Below, piece by piece: positions 26,117-34,980 of a stretch of DNA of 54,962 nt. The stretch's first letter is position 1; every line of letters begins with the position of its first letter. The stretch spans positions 1 to 54,962 of the forward strand of contig JAEYYB010000015.1 of the NCBI GenBank assembly GCA_023430975.1, written 5' to 3'. Made by a program: the position numbers and the translations under genes. This DNA is from Bacillota bacterium. Its GTDB lineage: Bacteria; Bacillota; Clostridia; Acetivibrionales; DSM-2933. Under the pieces are notes generated by a model. The model saw nothing but the letters and a program-made list of their open reading frames with translations. It was not told where the DNA came from and did not search any database.

Positions 26117-27319
26117 ATGAAAAAAATCCTTTGCATGAAAAATCTTCTAATTGCTTCCACAGTTATTGTCTCATTGCTTCTTTCTTCATGTGGTTCCAAT
26201 TCCGGCATCAGTCCGGAAAAGGAAGCTGATAAAATGCCTGGCTCAAATATAGCTGGTTCAAAGCCAAGTGATAATAATCAGACACAAACAAACGTGCCAC
26301 AGCCCACGCCTACACCAGTTCCAGAAAAGAAGCTGGTTAAAGCAAAAGGTCTATACCTTACAGCAACTTCAGCAGGTGCTAGATTAAAGCACTATATAGA
26401 GCTTGCAAACACCACTGAAATCAATAGCTATGTAATAGACTACAAGGACGATGACGGTTATGTTACCGTCAATTCTTCTGTCTCAGCTGCAAAGGAAGTT
26501 AAAGCAATTGACGTAAGGTACGACCCTGAAAAGGTAACTAAAGAACTCCATGACAATAACATTTATGCTATAGCCAGAATAGTGTGCTTTAAGGATCCAT
26601 TTTTCTCAAAAGGAAAACCTGAAGCAGCAATAAAGAACAAAAATGGAGATTTATTTATCCACAATGGTGTAACCTGGGTAAATCCTTACAGTAATGAAGC
26701 TTGGCAGTATAACATTGATCTAGCGAAGGAAGCTCTTGCAAAAGGTTTTGACGAAGTACAATTTGATTATGTCCGTTTTCCTGATGGAAAGAAAAGCAAC
26801 ATGGTTTTTGGCAACACTGATAATAAGCAGATGTATGAAACCATAAATAGCTTTTTAAGTGAAGCAAGAAAGCAGTTACCGAATGCTGTTCTATCAGCGG
26901 ACGTTTTTGCAATTATATGCGAAACACCTGGAGATAATGAAGGCATTGGCCAATACCTTGAGTATATAGGAAAAGATATGGATTATATATACCCAATGGC
27001 ATACCCATCTCATTATGCTCTAGGTCAGATAATTAACGGTACTGCATTTAAAAAGCCTGACCTTGATCCTTATGGCGTCATCAAAAATACACTTCTAAAG
27101 GCCAAAGACCGTATGGCTAAGGTTGAAGGTAGTACCCCTAAAATAAGAACCTATATTCAGGACTTTGATGCTTCCTGGATAGGTAAGGGAAACTGGCAAC
27201 ATTATGATAATGAACAGGTAAGGCAGCAGATACAAGCTGTTTATGATGCAGGTTATGAGGAATGGTTCGTATGGGATCCTATGAATTCATATCATGAAGG
27301 GGCTTTTAATAAAGAGTAG
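26117..27319 (+). CDS. Lipoprotein with DUF4015-type glycosidase domain
   Basis: A 400-residue lipoprotein. The signal peptide ends with lipobox LLLSSCGS (Cys about residue 25), followed by a Pro/Thr-rich linker (residues about 45-70). The catalytic region matches the DUF4015 putative glycoside hydrolase family (COG1306): GLYLTATSAG, then YVIDYKDDDGYVTV, GFDEVQFDYVRFPDG, LSADVFAI and MDYIYPMAYPSHYALG. The conserved acidic residues lie at barrel-strand ends (Asp in QFDYVRFP and SADVFA). It probably acts on cell-surface or extracellular glycans; the substrate is unknown. The ATG follows AAAAAGGAGCCGATAATCC. A GC-rich terminator follows at once. Confidence 0.88.
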   Translation: MKKILCMKNLLIASTVIVSLLLSSCGSNSGISPEKEADKMPGSNIAGSKPSDNNQTQTNVPQPTPTPVPEKKLVKAKGLYLTATSAGARLKHYIELANTTEINSYVIDYKDDDGYVTVNSSVSAAKEVKAIDVRYDPEKVTKELHDNNIYAIARIVCFKDPFFSKGKPEAAIKNKNGDLFIHNGVTWVNPYSNEAWQYNIDLAKEALAKGFDEVQFDYVRFPDGKKSNMVFGNTDNKQMYETINSFLSEARKQLPNAVLSADVFAIICETPGDNEGIGQYLEYIGKDMDYIYPMAYPSHYALGQIINGTAFKKPDLDPYGVIKNTLLKAKDRMAKVEGSTPKIRTYIQDFDASWIGKGNWQHYDNEQVRQQIQAVYDAGYEEWFVWDPMNSYHEGAFNKE

Positions 27320-27324
27320 AAATT

Positions 27325-27345
27325 AGGGGGCTTAGAGCCCCCTTT
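27325..27345. terminator. Terminator between convergent genes
   Basis: AGGGGGCT-tag-AGCCCCCT followed by TTCT. The short GC-rich stem ends transcription of the lipoprotein gene. The CDF gene's stop codon on the minus strand lies next to it. Confidence 0.85.
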
Positions 27346-28212
27346 CTATATACCCGGCTCTATGTGGATGCTTACATTGGTATTCTTTAATACCTCCTCC
27401 AAGTCACTTTCTATCTTGTCACTGAGCTCATGGGACTGCTCAACAGAACAATCCTTATTGACAGTCATATGAAAATCAATATACTTAATACTTCCTGATT
27501 TTCTGGTTCTCAATTCATGAAAATCAATTATCTCATTTTTATATTTGTTTATGACGTTCTTTATTTTTTCCTCATCGCTGTCGGATAATTTTGTATCCAA
27601 TAGAGGGCAGTAAGCATTCCATATAAGCGATACGGCTTCCTTTAAAATCAGCAGAGCAACCAATATTGCAACAATCGGGTCAAGAATTGATATGCCTGTA
27701 AACTTAATTAGGACCATTCCTACTCCAACTCCCAAAGAAGTGTATACGTCTGTCTTAAGATGAAGAGCATCTGCTTCTAATGCTACTGAATCAACCTGCT
27801 TTGCCACTTTATAGAGCTTCCTGGATACGAAAAAGTTCACCGCAGAAGATATAAGCATAACAATAAGAGCTATATCTGTTTCACCAACATGTGTTGGATT
27901 AATAATCTTTTTTATAGCTTCCCAGATTATAATAAATGCAGCTACCAGAATCAAAAGACCTTCTATTACCCCTGAAACATTCTCAACCTTTCCATGTCCG
28001 TAAGGATGGTCCCTGTCTGCAGGCCTTGCCGAGATCCTGACTGAAAAGAATGCAATGATTGCAGCAACCAAGTCCATGGCTGAATGAATAGCCTCAGAAA
28101 TTATACTGACTGAACCGCTTAAAATACCTGCAATTACTTTTAGAAGAATTAATAACGAATTTGAAATTACCGATAAAATTGCTACCCTTGTTTTAATACT
28201 GGAATCGCCCAT
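27346..28212 (-). CDS. Cation diffusion facilitator (CDF) transporter
   Basis: A 288-residue CDF protein with the usual six membrane segments and a C-terminal cytoplasmic domain. The first metal site is visible as SEAIHSAMDLVAA (H-x3-D) and the second as ALEADALHLKTDVYTS (D-x3-H...D), and RPADRDHPYGHGKVE is the loop signature. It exports divalent metal (Zn, Mn, Fe, Co or Ni) by proton exchange; the ion cannot be chosen by eye. Start: ATG at 28212 lies 8 bases after GGAGGG; a frame-open ATG at 28230 lacks a site. It is preceded by a consensus promoter and a structured, terminator-bearing leader of about 215 bases. Confidence 0.92.
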   Translation of the reverse strand: MGDSSIKTRVAILSVISNSLLILLKVIAGILSGSVSIISEAIHSAMDLVAAIIAFFSVRISARPADRDHPYGHGKVENVSGVIEGLLILVAAFIIIWEAIKKIINPTHVGETDIALIVMLISSAVNFFVSRKLYKVAKQVDSVALEADALHLKTDVYTSLGVGVGMVLIKFTGISILDPIVAILVALLILKEAVSLIWNAYCPLLDTKLSDSDEEKIKNVINKYKNEIIDFHELRTRKSGSIKYIDFHMTVNKDCSVEQSHELSDKIESDLEEVLKNTNVSIHIEPGI

Positions 28213-28266
28213 AATCCCATCCCTCCACAAAATCTATTACCTGATTTACAATTTCCCCAGACATCT

Positions 28267-28314
28267 AAAAAACCTGTAAAACTATAAGTATTAATACAAT
28301 ATAGTCCCACAGGT
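28267..28314 (-). terminator. Intrinsic terminator inside the CDF leader
   Basis: Reading the minus strand: ACCTGT-ggg-ACTATA, an AT-rich loop, TATAGT-ttt-ACAGGT, then TTTTTT. The hairpin with U-tract lies about 55 bases before the CDF start codon and downstream of a compact GC-rich segment, an arrangement typical of an attenuator or riboswitch expression platform. Confidence 0.7.
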
Positions 28315-28430
28315 ATTTTGGCAATAACTTAGCATCCTGCTGCCGCAAATCCGGCCCGGCTCCACAAAGTTCAAGACTTTATGGCCTGATCTATTTTCCT
28401 TTTTATTTTTACATGGTCAAAAGCGATTAA
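28315..28430 (-). ncRNA. Candidate structured leader (riboswitch-like) of the CDF gene
   Basis: The minus-strand segment from about 28390 to 28322 is far richer in GC than its surroundings and can fold. AAAGT-cttga-ACTTT forms one hairpin, GCCG...CGGC (GCCGGGCCGGATTTGCGGC) a second, and AGC-aggat-GCT a third, nested in GGCA...TTGCC. It lies between a TTGACA-18-TATAAT promoter and the intrinsic terminator. I compared it by memory with the NiCo (czcD), yybP-ykoY, cobalamin and c-di-GMP classes and found no convincing match, so the ligand is unassigned. Confidence 0.5.
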
Positions 28431-28435
28431 TAAAG

Positions 28436-28465
28436 ATTATATAACATCCAGGAAACTGATGTCAA
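28436..28465 (-). promoter_or_regulatory. Sigma-A type promoter of the CDF leader
   Basis: On the minus strand TTGACA (28465-28460), an 18-base spacer and TATAAT (28441-28436), both perfect consensus hexamers. Transcription would start near 28429, giving a 5' leader of about 215 bases before the CDF start codon. Confidence 0.75.
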
Positions 28466-28557
28466 TGACAAATACATTTCATCATTTCAAACACACAATA
28501 TCCAAACACACAATATATATTATTAAATAGATCTGGATTTTGTTCCACTCTTCCTTA

Positions 28558-31500
28558 TCACATCACAATGTTCCCTAATTGCTGTACAACCATTTTTATT
28601 GCATCTTCTTCAGGAACAGGTCTTCCAAGATAATATCCCTGCACCATATCGCAACTGACATTTATAAGATGCTGATACTGCCCGTCAGTCTCCACACCTT
28701 CTGCAATAACCTTAAGCCCCATCTTTTGTCCAATATGTACAATAGAATCTGTTATATCAGTACCTATGCCAATATCATCGACAAATTCCTTGTCTATCTT
28801 GAGAGTATTTACAGGAAGGTTTTTAAGATAGCTTAGCGATGAGAAACCTTTTCCAAAATCATCAAGAGATATTTTTATCCCATGCCCCCTAAGTCTCCTC
28901 AACTTTATAAGATTTTCATCAATAGATTGGATAAGTACAGACTCTGTGAGTTCTATTTCCAGAAATTCAGGTTTTAGCCCAGTTTCATTAACGCTATTCA
29001 GTATTTTGTCAACAAAATCCTCTTGAAATAACTGAACTATTGAAATATTTACAGAAATAATAACGCCTTTTATTCCTTCATTCTCCAACCTTATTTTAAA
29101 TAAACATGCCTGTTTTAAAACCCAATCACCTAAAGGAATAATAAAACCATTTTCCTCAGCAAGGCCTATAAATCTCCCCGGCATAACAAGACCATATTCC
29201 GGACTGTTCCATCTTATAAGTGCTTCAAATCCGCATATTTCTCTAGTTTTTGTAATATATTGAGGCTGGTAATATAACTGGAATTCATTGTTCTCCAACG
29301 CTTTTCTTAAACTGCTGGCTAACCTGACCTTTTCCATTATTTCATCATTAAGCGTTTTGTTGTATATCTTATAATTGGGTTTTCCCATTTTTTTAGCATA
29401 GTTCATGGCAGTATCTGCATTTTTCAAGAGTGTATCAAAATCTTTGGACTCATCAGGAAATAAAGCAATACCCATACTTGCGGTTATATAAAATATATTT
29501 CCTTCAACATTAAAAGTTTTAGAAAATGCCGCCATTACTTTGTCTATGTGTTCTCTGATAGAAGATTCAGAACTAATCCTTGGTATAAGTACTGCAAACT
29601 CATCTCCACCCGTTCTTGAAACCATACATGGGCTGTCGAATATGGAAATCAGTATATTACTAAGTTCTATAAGGAGTAAATCACCATAATAATGTCCAAA
29701 TGAATCATTTAAGAGCTTAAAATTGTCTATATCAATCAGTACCAATACCCCTGAATCCCCACTTTTAAGAGCTTCTTCAATTGCCTGTCCGGTATGTTCC
29801 TTAAGAACAAGTTTATTGGGCAAACCCGTAAGCAAATCATAATAAGCCAGCTTTTTAATCATCTGTTCATGGATTTTATTATCATTTATGTTTGTTATAG
29901 ACCCCGCCATTCTAACTAAATTACCTGCACCATCCTTAATTCCCTTTCCCTTAACCAAAATCCATAGATATTCCGTGCTTTTTGTCTTTATTCTAACTTC
30001 ATAGGAGAAATTAGGAGCTAAACCTTTAAAATGCTTGATTTTGGCTTCCTCAGCCACTTTTTTATCCTCTGGGTGAAACAGTGACCTTAATTCCTCCAAT
30101 GAATCTCCAATATCTCCTCTTCTGTATCCAGTAATTTCGTAAAATTTATCTGAATAAAACACCTTATTATCTGCAGCATTCCAATCCCATATAGCATCAT
30201 TAGACCCTTCCAATGATAACTGGAATCGCTGTTCACTGTCCACAAGCTTGTTCTTGGTTATATTAAGCTCATCATACTTATTCCTTAATTCTTCCTGTGA
30301 TGCTTTCAATTCTCTAAGTACCTGAGTAAGCTTTTCGTTGTTATTACGAATATTCCTTTCAGATTCAATCCTCTCTGTAAGGTCCATGCCTATAATGTTA
30401 ATTATAAAAAATATGGACTTATCTTTATAGTCGTCCTTCATATTTGCGTTCCAAACAATATGAAGCAATTTACCATCTTTCCTCTTTAGAGACATCTGTA
30501 TGTTTTCAGAGGAATCCATAGTCTTTAATGAGTTACGAATCTCAAAAAACTTAATTCTATCTTCCTTTTCAAGCATTTCAACAAAGCTTTGGTTTACTAC
30601 CTCTTTATAGCTGAATTGTGTTGCAATTTCTGCATATTTGTTAAATGATATAATAGTGCCGTCATACTTTAACCTTATTGATAGAATATTTGCGATGTCA
30701 ATAAGATCTCTAGATACTTCTTCCTCATAAATAAGCCTTCTTCTCAAATAATGGCTATATACACCTGTAAATATGGAAACAAGAATAAATAGCAAAATGA
30801 CAACATTAACGATATATATGACTTCATGAACCTTTTCACTTGCTTGTGTCTTTGAAGTTGTAACAGCAATAAACCAGTCGGTACCAACTATTGGAGCATA
30901 TCCTATGTAATGGGTCACTTCTTCCAATAAATATTCACCAGAACCTGGGATTCCTGATACAATATTATCTTCCAGACCAATCACATCTTTATGTTTCACC
31001 CTAATCTTAGTTTTATCGAAATAGCTTTCAATGATAAAAGCCTTCTGGGGATCTCCACAAGCTATCACTGTGCCTTTTTTGTTTATTATAAATGCAATGC
31101 CGTCATTCCCAAACTTTATTTGCCTAACAATATCAGTTATGTAATTCATGCTATACGCGGCATGTATAACTCCTGTAATATTTTCCCTATCATCTTTCTG
31201 AGGAACTGCAAATGCCACAACTGCTCTTTCATCCGCCCTGCTAATCACAGGTCCTTGAATACTTCTCTTGCCGTTCAATGCCTTAAGATAGTATTCTCTG
31301 TCACCATTATAAAACCGTTTCCCATCTGTCGTATATGAATTACCATCTAAGTCGGAAATTCCATACCTTATAGCACCTTTTAATACGGCCTGCCTTTTTA
31401 TTTCCTGAAGCTTATTTTCGAGACTTATAGCAAGGTCAGACACTATGCTCTGTGCCGCGATAGAACTAAGCAAGTCGAGCTGAAGCCTCAGCTCTGCTTC

Positions 31501-31665
31501 AACAGTTCTGGCACCTTGCCCTGATAGTTCCTCCAGAGATTCCATGACATTGCTTTTTAAATTTTCATAAGATAGGTAATAAGTTGCACCGCTTATAAAA
31601 AGTATTGCGACAGCTGCAATTATGGTGTAAAAAGGTTTTGTCCGACTGTAAAACCGAATTTTCAT
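28558..31665 (-). CDS. Cache-PAS-GGDEF-EAL cyclic-di-GMP signalling protein
   Basis: A 1035-residue membrane receptor. A membrane helix (about 12-31), an extracellular dCache-like sensor (about 35-280), a second helix (about 283-305), a PAS-type domain, a short coiled segment (about 435-475), a PAS domain with PAC (VFYSDKFYEITGY), then GGDEF (RTGGDEFAVLIP, about 685) and EAL (FEALIRW, about 813). Both catalytic signatures are intact: GGDEF, and EAL with ELTESVL, DDFGKGFSSLSYL and AEGVET. The position of the inhibitory RxxD site before GGDEF reads DSPC, so product inhibition is probably absent. The protein could both make and degrade c-di-GMP; the PilZ protein at 45247 is a possible effector. 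GGAGGAGTTCC precedes the ATG. Confidence 0.93.
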   Translation of the reverse strand: MKIRFYSRTKPFYTIIAAVAILFISGATYYLSYENLKSNVMESLEELSGQGARTVEAELRLQLDLLSSIAAQSIVSDLAISLENKLQEIKRQAVLKGAIRYGISDLDGNSYTTDGKRFYNGDREYYLKALNGKRSIQGPVISRADERAVVAFAVPQKDDRENITGVIHAAYSMNYITDIVRQIKFGNDGIAFIINKKGTVIACGDPQKAFIIESYFDKTKIRVKHKDVIGLEDNIVSGIPGSGEYLLEEVTHYIGYAPIVGTDWFIAVTTSKTQASEKVHEVIYIVNVVILLFILVSIFTGVYSHYLRRRLIYEEEVSRDLIDIANILSIRLKYDGTIISFNKYAEIATQFSYKEVVNQSFVEMLEKEDRIKFFEIRNSLKTMDSSENIQMSLKRKDGKLLHIVWNANMKDDYKDKSIFFIINIIGMDLTERIESERNIRNNNEKLTQVLRELKASQEELRNKYDELNITKNKLVDSEQRFQLSLEGSNDAIWDWNAADNKVFYSDKFYEITGYRRGDIGDSLEELRSLFHPEDKKVAEEAKIKHFKGLAPNFSYEVRIKTKSTEYLWILVKGKGIKDGAGNLVRMAGSITNINDNKIHEQMIKKLAYYDLLTGLPNKLVLKEHTGQAIEEALKSGDSGVLVLIDIDNFKLLNDSFGHYYGDLLLIELSNILISIFDSPCMVSRTGGDEFAVLIPRISSESSIREHIDKVMAAFSKTFNVEGNIFYITASMGIALFPDESKDFDTLLKNADTAMNYAKKMGKPNYKIYNKTLNDEIMEKVRLASSLRKALENNEFQLYYQPQYITKTREICGFEALIRWNSPEYGLVMPGRFIGLAEENGFIIPLGDWVLKQACLFKIRLENEGIKGVIISVNISIVQLFQEDFVDKILNSVNETGLKPEFLEIELTESVLIQSIDENLIKLRRLRGHGIKISLDDFGKGFSSLSYLKNLPVNTLKIDKEFVDDIGIGTDITDSIVHIGQKMGLKVIAEGVETDGQYQHLINVSCDMVQGYYLGRPVPEEDAIKMVVQQLGNIVM

Positions 31666-32110
31666 GGAACTCCTCCATTAAGGATTGCTTTAAAATTCAG
31701 AACACTAAAGCATGTCTTAAGCATAACCATTTTTGTTTCCTAAACATTAAAAAGCATACAATTGGAGAATCTAGATACCAAACTTATGTAAAGTTAATGA
31801 CCTGGCACCTATATAAATCGAAATGTCAACACTTGTATAAAAGTTATACATGAAGTTTATCACTAAAGGTAGTTTAATAGTATATTAAAGATTAACTTTT
31901 TAATATATTTAATACAAACCTGTTAATAATTATATATTATGCTAATGAATTTTGGAATATCAAAATAAATAATTTTTCTACAAAAAAGGTTTATTTTTGA
32001 TTAATAGCTTTCTCAATCAAAAATAAACCTTTTTTATTCTATCTGCTCACTTTCGTGTATATTAAACACTTACTGAAGTCGGTAAGATAAAATTATTTCT
32101 TAAGCATTGC
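31666..32110. other. Intergenic region with terminator
   Basis: About 445 bases without a supported gene. The first half should contain the promoter of the GGDEF-EAL gene. The second half contains the MATE gene's terminator at 31982-32035. Open frames here are short, overlap the neighbouring gene and have no ribosome site. Confidence 0.4.
31982..32035. terminator. Perfect 21-bp stem terminator after the MATE gene
   Basis: The left arm AAAAAAGGTTTATTTTTGAT-T and its exact inverted copy at 32015-32035 enclose a 12-base loop. The A and T runs at the ends give U-tracts in both directions. It lies about 75 bases downstream of the minus-strand MATE gene. Confidence 0.8.
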
Positions 32111-33529
32111 TTAATTAACGCTTTGTAACAGCTCCTCGTTATTGGTATTGACTTCAACCATATCTTCCTTTTTTACGAGAGACATCTTTTCCCATGCCCT
32201 TGAACGCCATCTCTTAAGCATAACTATTCCTCTGACCCATTCATCCATGGCAAAAGCAGCCCAAACTCCTATAAGCCCTAAATGTAGTGTGACACCGAGT
32301 AAATAAGTCATACCCACCGCTATAGACCACATAGATACCAATCCCAAGTACAATGTAAATTTAGCATCTCCAGATCCCTTTAGAGAATATCCTAAAACTA
32401 TATTAAACGATCTTCCAGGCTCTAAGACAATTGTAATTATAAACAATATGCCTCCAAGCTTTATAATGTTCTCATTGTCTGTAAATAATCCTAAAAGCAC
32501 CTTTCCAAATATTGCAAATACTAACGCTACGGCAATAGATACCAAAACTGCAATTTTAAGACTTCTCATGCATGTCTTATATGCATCATCAGTTCTTCCG
32601 GCACCAATTAAATGTCCTATCATTATCTGTGTAGCATGCCCTGTAGCTAACCCAAACAACATTATATAAAACATCAGGTTAAAAACATAAAACCTTGCTG
32701 TAAGTGGGTCTTCTCCCATATATTTTGCTATAATAGCTGTTATAACAACCTGTGAAATATTATATGAAATAGATTCGCCTGCAGATGGGCCTCCAATCTT
32801 AAAAATGCTTTTTAAACTGTCCGTTATCAGATCCTTTGGCATTTTTAACACTTTAATTACAGAGAAACTGATCCCAACCTTCTTCTTGAGAATGATAAAT
32901 ATTGCAATAAGTCCTACAAATTGGCTGGTAACAGTTGATATGGCAACTCCTTTAACGCCTAGTACAGGCATTCCGAACATACCATATATGAAAATAAAAT
33001 TACCGATTATGTTTAGTGCATTCGCACCCATATTTACCATCATTGGATATTTAACATGTCCATGGCTTCTTAAAATTGCAGAAACAGTTATACTCACTGC
33101 CTGAATGAAGGAAAATGATCCAAGTATAGTTAAAAATTCTTTAGAAAATTGGTAAACATCACTTGAAAAATTCATTAATCCCAGTATCTTTCCTGCAAAT
33201 ATAAATAGTATAAGGCTTATTAATAACCCGAAAACCAAATTGAACATTATCGATACCACTGCCACATCAGAAGCCTTTTTATTATTTTTCGCACCAAGAT
33301 ATTGTGATATTACTATTCCTGAGCCTCCCGATACTATTTGAAATATGAGTATGAGGATTGAAACATACTGATTAGCCGCTCCAACCCCTGCAACAGCCTT
33401 ATCTGAGTATCCGCTCAGCATAAATGTATCCACAGTACCAAAAAGCATTCTTAAAAAAGATTCAATTAGAATGGGCCATATAAGTGCAAAAAGAGTTATA
33501 CGTTTGTCCAGAAAATTATTTTTTTCCAT
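32111..33529 (-). CDS. MATE-family multidrug/cation exporter
   Basis: A 472-residue protein with about 12 membrane segments in two similar halves. The N-terminus FALIWPILIESFLRMLFGTVDTFML is the usual MATE opening (P in the first helix, DTFML), and the second half has KIGGPSAGESISYN. Family members exchange Na+ or H+ for organic cations or other small molecules. The substrate is not predictable. It is monocistronic, with a weak ribosome site (GGAGTTGATTAA) and a long intergenic region shared with the divergent AraC regulator. Confidence 0.93.
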   Translation of the reverse strand: MEKNNFLDKRITLFALIWPILIESFLRMLFGTVDTFMLSGYSDKAVAGVGAANQYVSILILIFQIVSGGSGIVISQYLGAKNNKKASDVAVVSIMFNLVFGLLISLILFIFAGKILGLMNFSSDVYQFSKEFLTILGSFSFIQAVSITVSAILRSHGHVKYPMMVNMGANALNIIGNFIFIYGMFGMPVLGVKGVAISTVTSQFVGLIAIFIILKKKVGISFSVIKVLKMPKDLITDSLKSIFKIGGPSAGESISYNISQVVITAIIAKYMGEDPLTARFYVFNLMFYIMLFGLATGHATQIMIGHLIGAGRTDDAYKTCMRSLKIAVLVSIAVALVFAIFGKVLLGLFTDNENIIKLGGILFIITIVLEPGRSFNIVLGYSLKGSGDAKFTLYLGLVSMWSIAVGMTYLLGVTLHLGLIGVWAAFAMDEWVRGIVMLKRWRSRAWEKMSLVKKEDMVEVNTNNEELLQSVN

Positions 33530-33977
33530 TTAATCAACTCCAATAATGTTAGAATTTGGATTGACATTCAAGCAATGATTTGCATTATAAGGCAAATTAA
33601 GCCTTAACAAGCTACACTCATAATGAATTTATTGTTTGAAAATCAGAAGCCTTGAATAGTTTGTTCTGAGATTTATATCAAGGGGCTTATGAATTTTTAT
33701 GATAAGAATCAATCCAGTGATTATAATTTTCTTAAGTTCTATATAATATTTTAAGGCCATCTACCCTTAAAAACAATACATTATATTATTCATTTTTTCA
33801 AAATCTTACGATAATATATATGTATATACAATTTATAAATTAAATTCTGTACAAGAACAAATAACAGATGTTGTTAATGGGATTTGTAATATTCAATTGT
33901 AAAAGATTAATTAATTTCATTTAAATTTATAATTGATAAATTGATATAATTTATATTATAAGTTTAGGGGGTATAAT
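33530..33977. other. Divergent promoter region of MATE and AraC genes
   Basis: About 450 AT-rich bases without a gene. It separates the divergently transcribed MATE exporter and AraC-type regulator, and must contain both promoters and any AraC operators. I see TTGATATAATTTATATTATA just before the regulator's ribosome site (AGGGGG), but no clear direct-repeat operator. Confidence 0.4.
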
Positions 33978-34868
33978 ATGAAGGTTAAAGGTGCTGAAAT
34001 TGAATGCCAAAATAAAGATTTATCGCCAATAGTTCTCAAATCCCTATATTTTACCCAAGGTGCAAACATGCCTTTAGGTTACCGGTTAAGAGATCGTTAT
34101 GTATATGATTATGAATTGGAACTCATTGTCTTTAGCGAAGGAGCCATGGTTATAGAGGATCAAACCTATTCTATACGTCAGGGAGATGTAATATTTAGAA
34201 AGCCCGGCCAATATACCCAGGGAATTATGCCCTACAGCTGTTATTTTGCCTGTATGGACCTTTTGAGCAATACTGGAAAGGATCCTTACAGTTACGACAT
34301 ATATAATGAGCAAAAATTCCAAAACAATTTAATTAACCCAATTATTGAATCCATCCCTACTATATTTCATCCTCCTCATCCAGAGAAATATCAGTTTATT
34401 TTTGATTCAATATTAAAAGAGTATATTTCCCCATCACCAGGTGCTGAGCTTATTTTGAAATCTTATGCTCTTAACTTACTTTATATGCTTTACCAGGATT
34501 GTATAAACCCATTAATAAACAAAACTGTTCCCATGTCACCTCACTATGGAACAATTAAAAAGGTAATTGAATTTATTGATGACAACATTGAAAGGAAGAT
34601 ATTGTTAAACAATTTGGCTGCCCTTACCAAGCTAAGCCCTAACCACTTTCACAAAGTATTTTCAGAGACAATGGGAATTACCCCTAATCTCTTTATCACC
34701 AAGCTTCGTCTAGATAAGGCAAAGGACCTTTTGATAAGGACAGATTTGCCTGTATCAGATATATCGGCAAAATGTGGTTTTGACAATATACCGTATTTTA
34801 GTTATATATTTAAAAAGCAGATTAAGCTGTCTCCTGGGGAGTTCAGAAAGAAGCACAGTTATATTTGA
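33978..34868 (+). CDS. AraC-family transcriptional regulator
   Basis: A 296-residue regulator. The N-terminal half has the cupin-like sensing fold of AraC proteins (YELELIVFSEGAMVIEDQTY, IRQGDVIFRKPGQ). The C-terminal 100 residues contain two helix-turn-helix units: LLNNLAALTKLSPNHFHKVF and PVSDISAKCGFDNIPYFSYI, ending FKKQIKLSPGEFRKKH. Such regulators respond to small ligands and usually activate neighbouring transport or sugar genes. The divergent MATE exporter is the obvious candidate target. The ATG follows AGGGGGTATAAT. Confidence 0.92.
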   Translation: MKVKGAEIECQNKDLSPIVLKSLYFTQGANMPLGYRLRDRYVYDYELELIVFSEGAMVIEDQTYSIRQGDVIFRKPGQYTQGIMPYSCYFACMDLLSNTGKDPYSYDIYNEQKFQNNLINPIIESIPTIFHPPHPEKYQFIFDSILKEYISPSPGAELILKSYALNLLYMLYQDCINPLINKTVPMSPHYGTIKKVIEFIDDNIERKILLNNLAALTKLSPNHFHKVFSETMGITPNLFITKLRLDKAKDLLIRTDLPVSDISAKCGFDNIPYFSYIFKKQIKLSPGEFRKKHSYI

Positions 34869-34924
34869 GTTTTTGGTAATTAAAGAATGATTTAACAGCC
34901 TTGCGATTATTCTGTAAATAAAGC

Positions 34925-34950
34925 GGGGACAGCGTATATCAACTGTCCCC
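34925..34950. terminator. GC-rich stem-loop between convergent genes
   Basis: GGGGACAG-cgtatatcaa-CTGTCCCC, an 8-bp GC-rich stem between the AraC gene (+) and the VWA-like gene (-). The following ATACTTTATT is only a weak U-tract, so termination is inferred. The same GGGGACAG/CTGTCCCC pairing is common in scattered bacterial palindromes and may be an independent small repeat. Confidence 0.55.
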
Positions 34951-34980
34951 ATACTTTATTATTCAATATATTATTAGAAA

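Noticed and set aside
28315..28430. A NiCo, yybP-ykoY or c-di-GMP-I riboswitch call for the CDF leader
   Set aside because: Conserved cores of these classes, as far as I can recall them, are not present; kept only as an unassigned structured leader.
31605..31853. An 82-codon plus-strand frame at the start of the GGDEF-EAL gene
   Set aside because: It overlaps the ribosome site and N-terminus of a strong gene on the other strand and has no motif or ribosome site.
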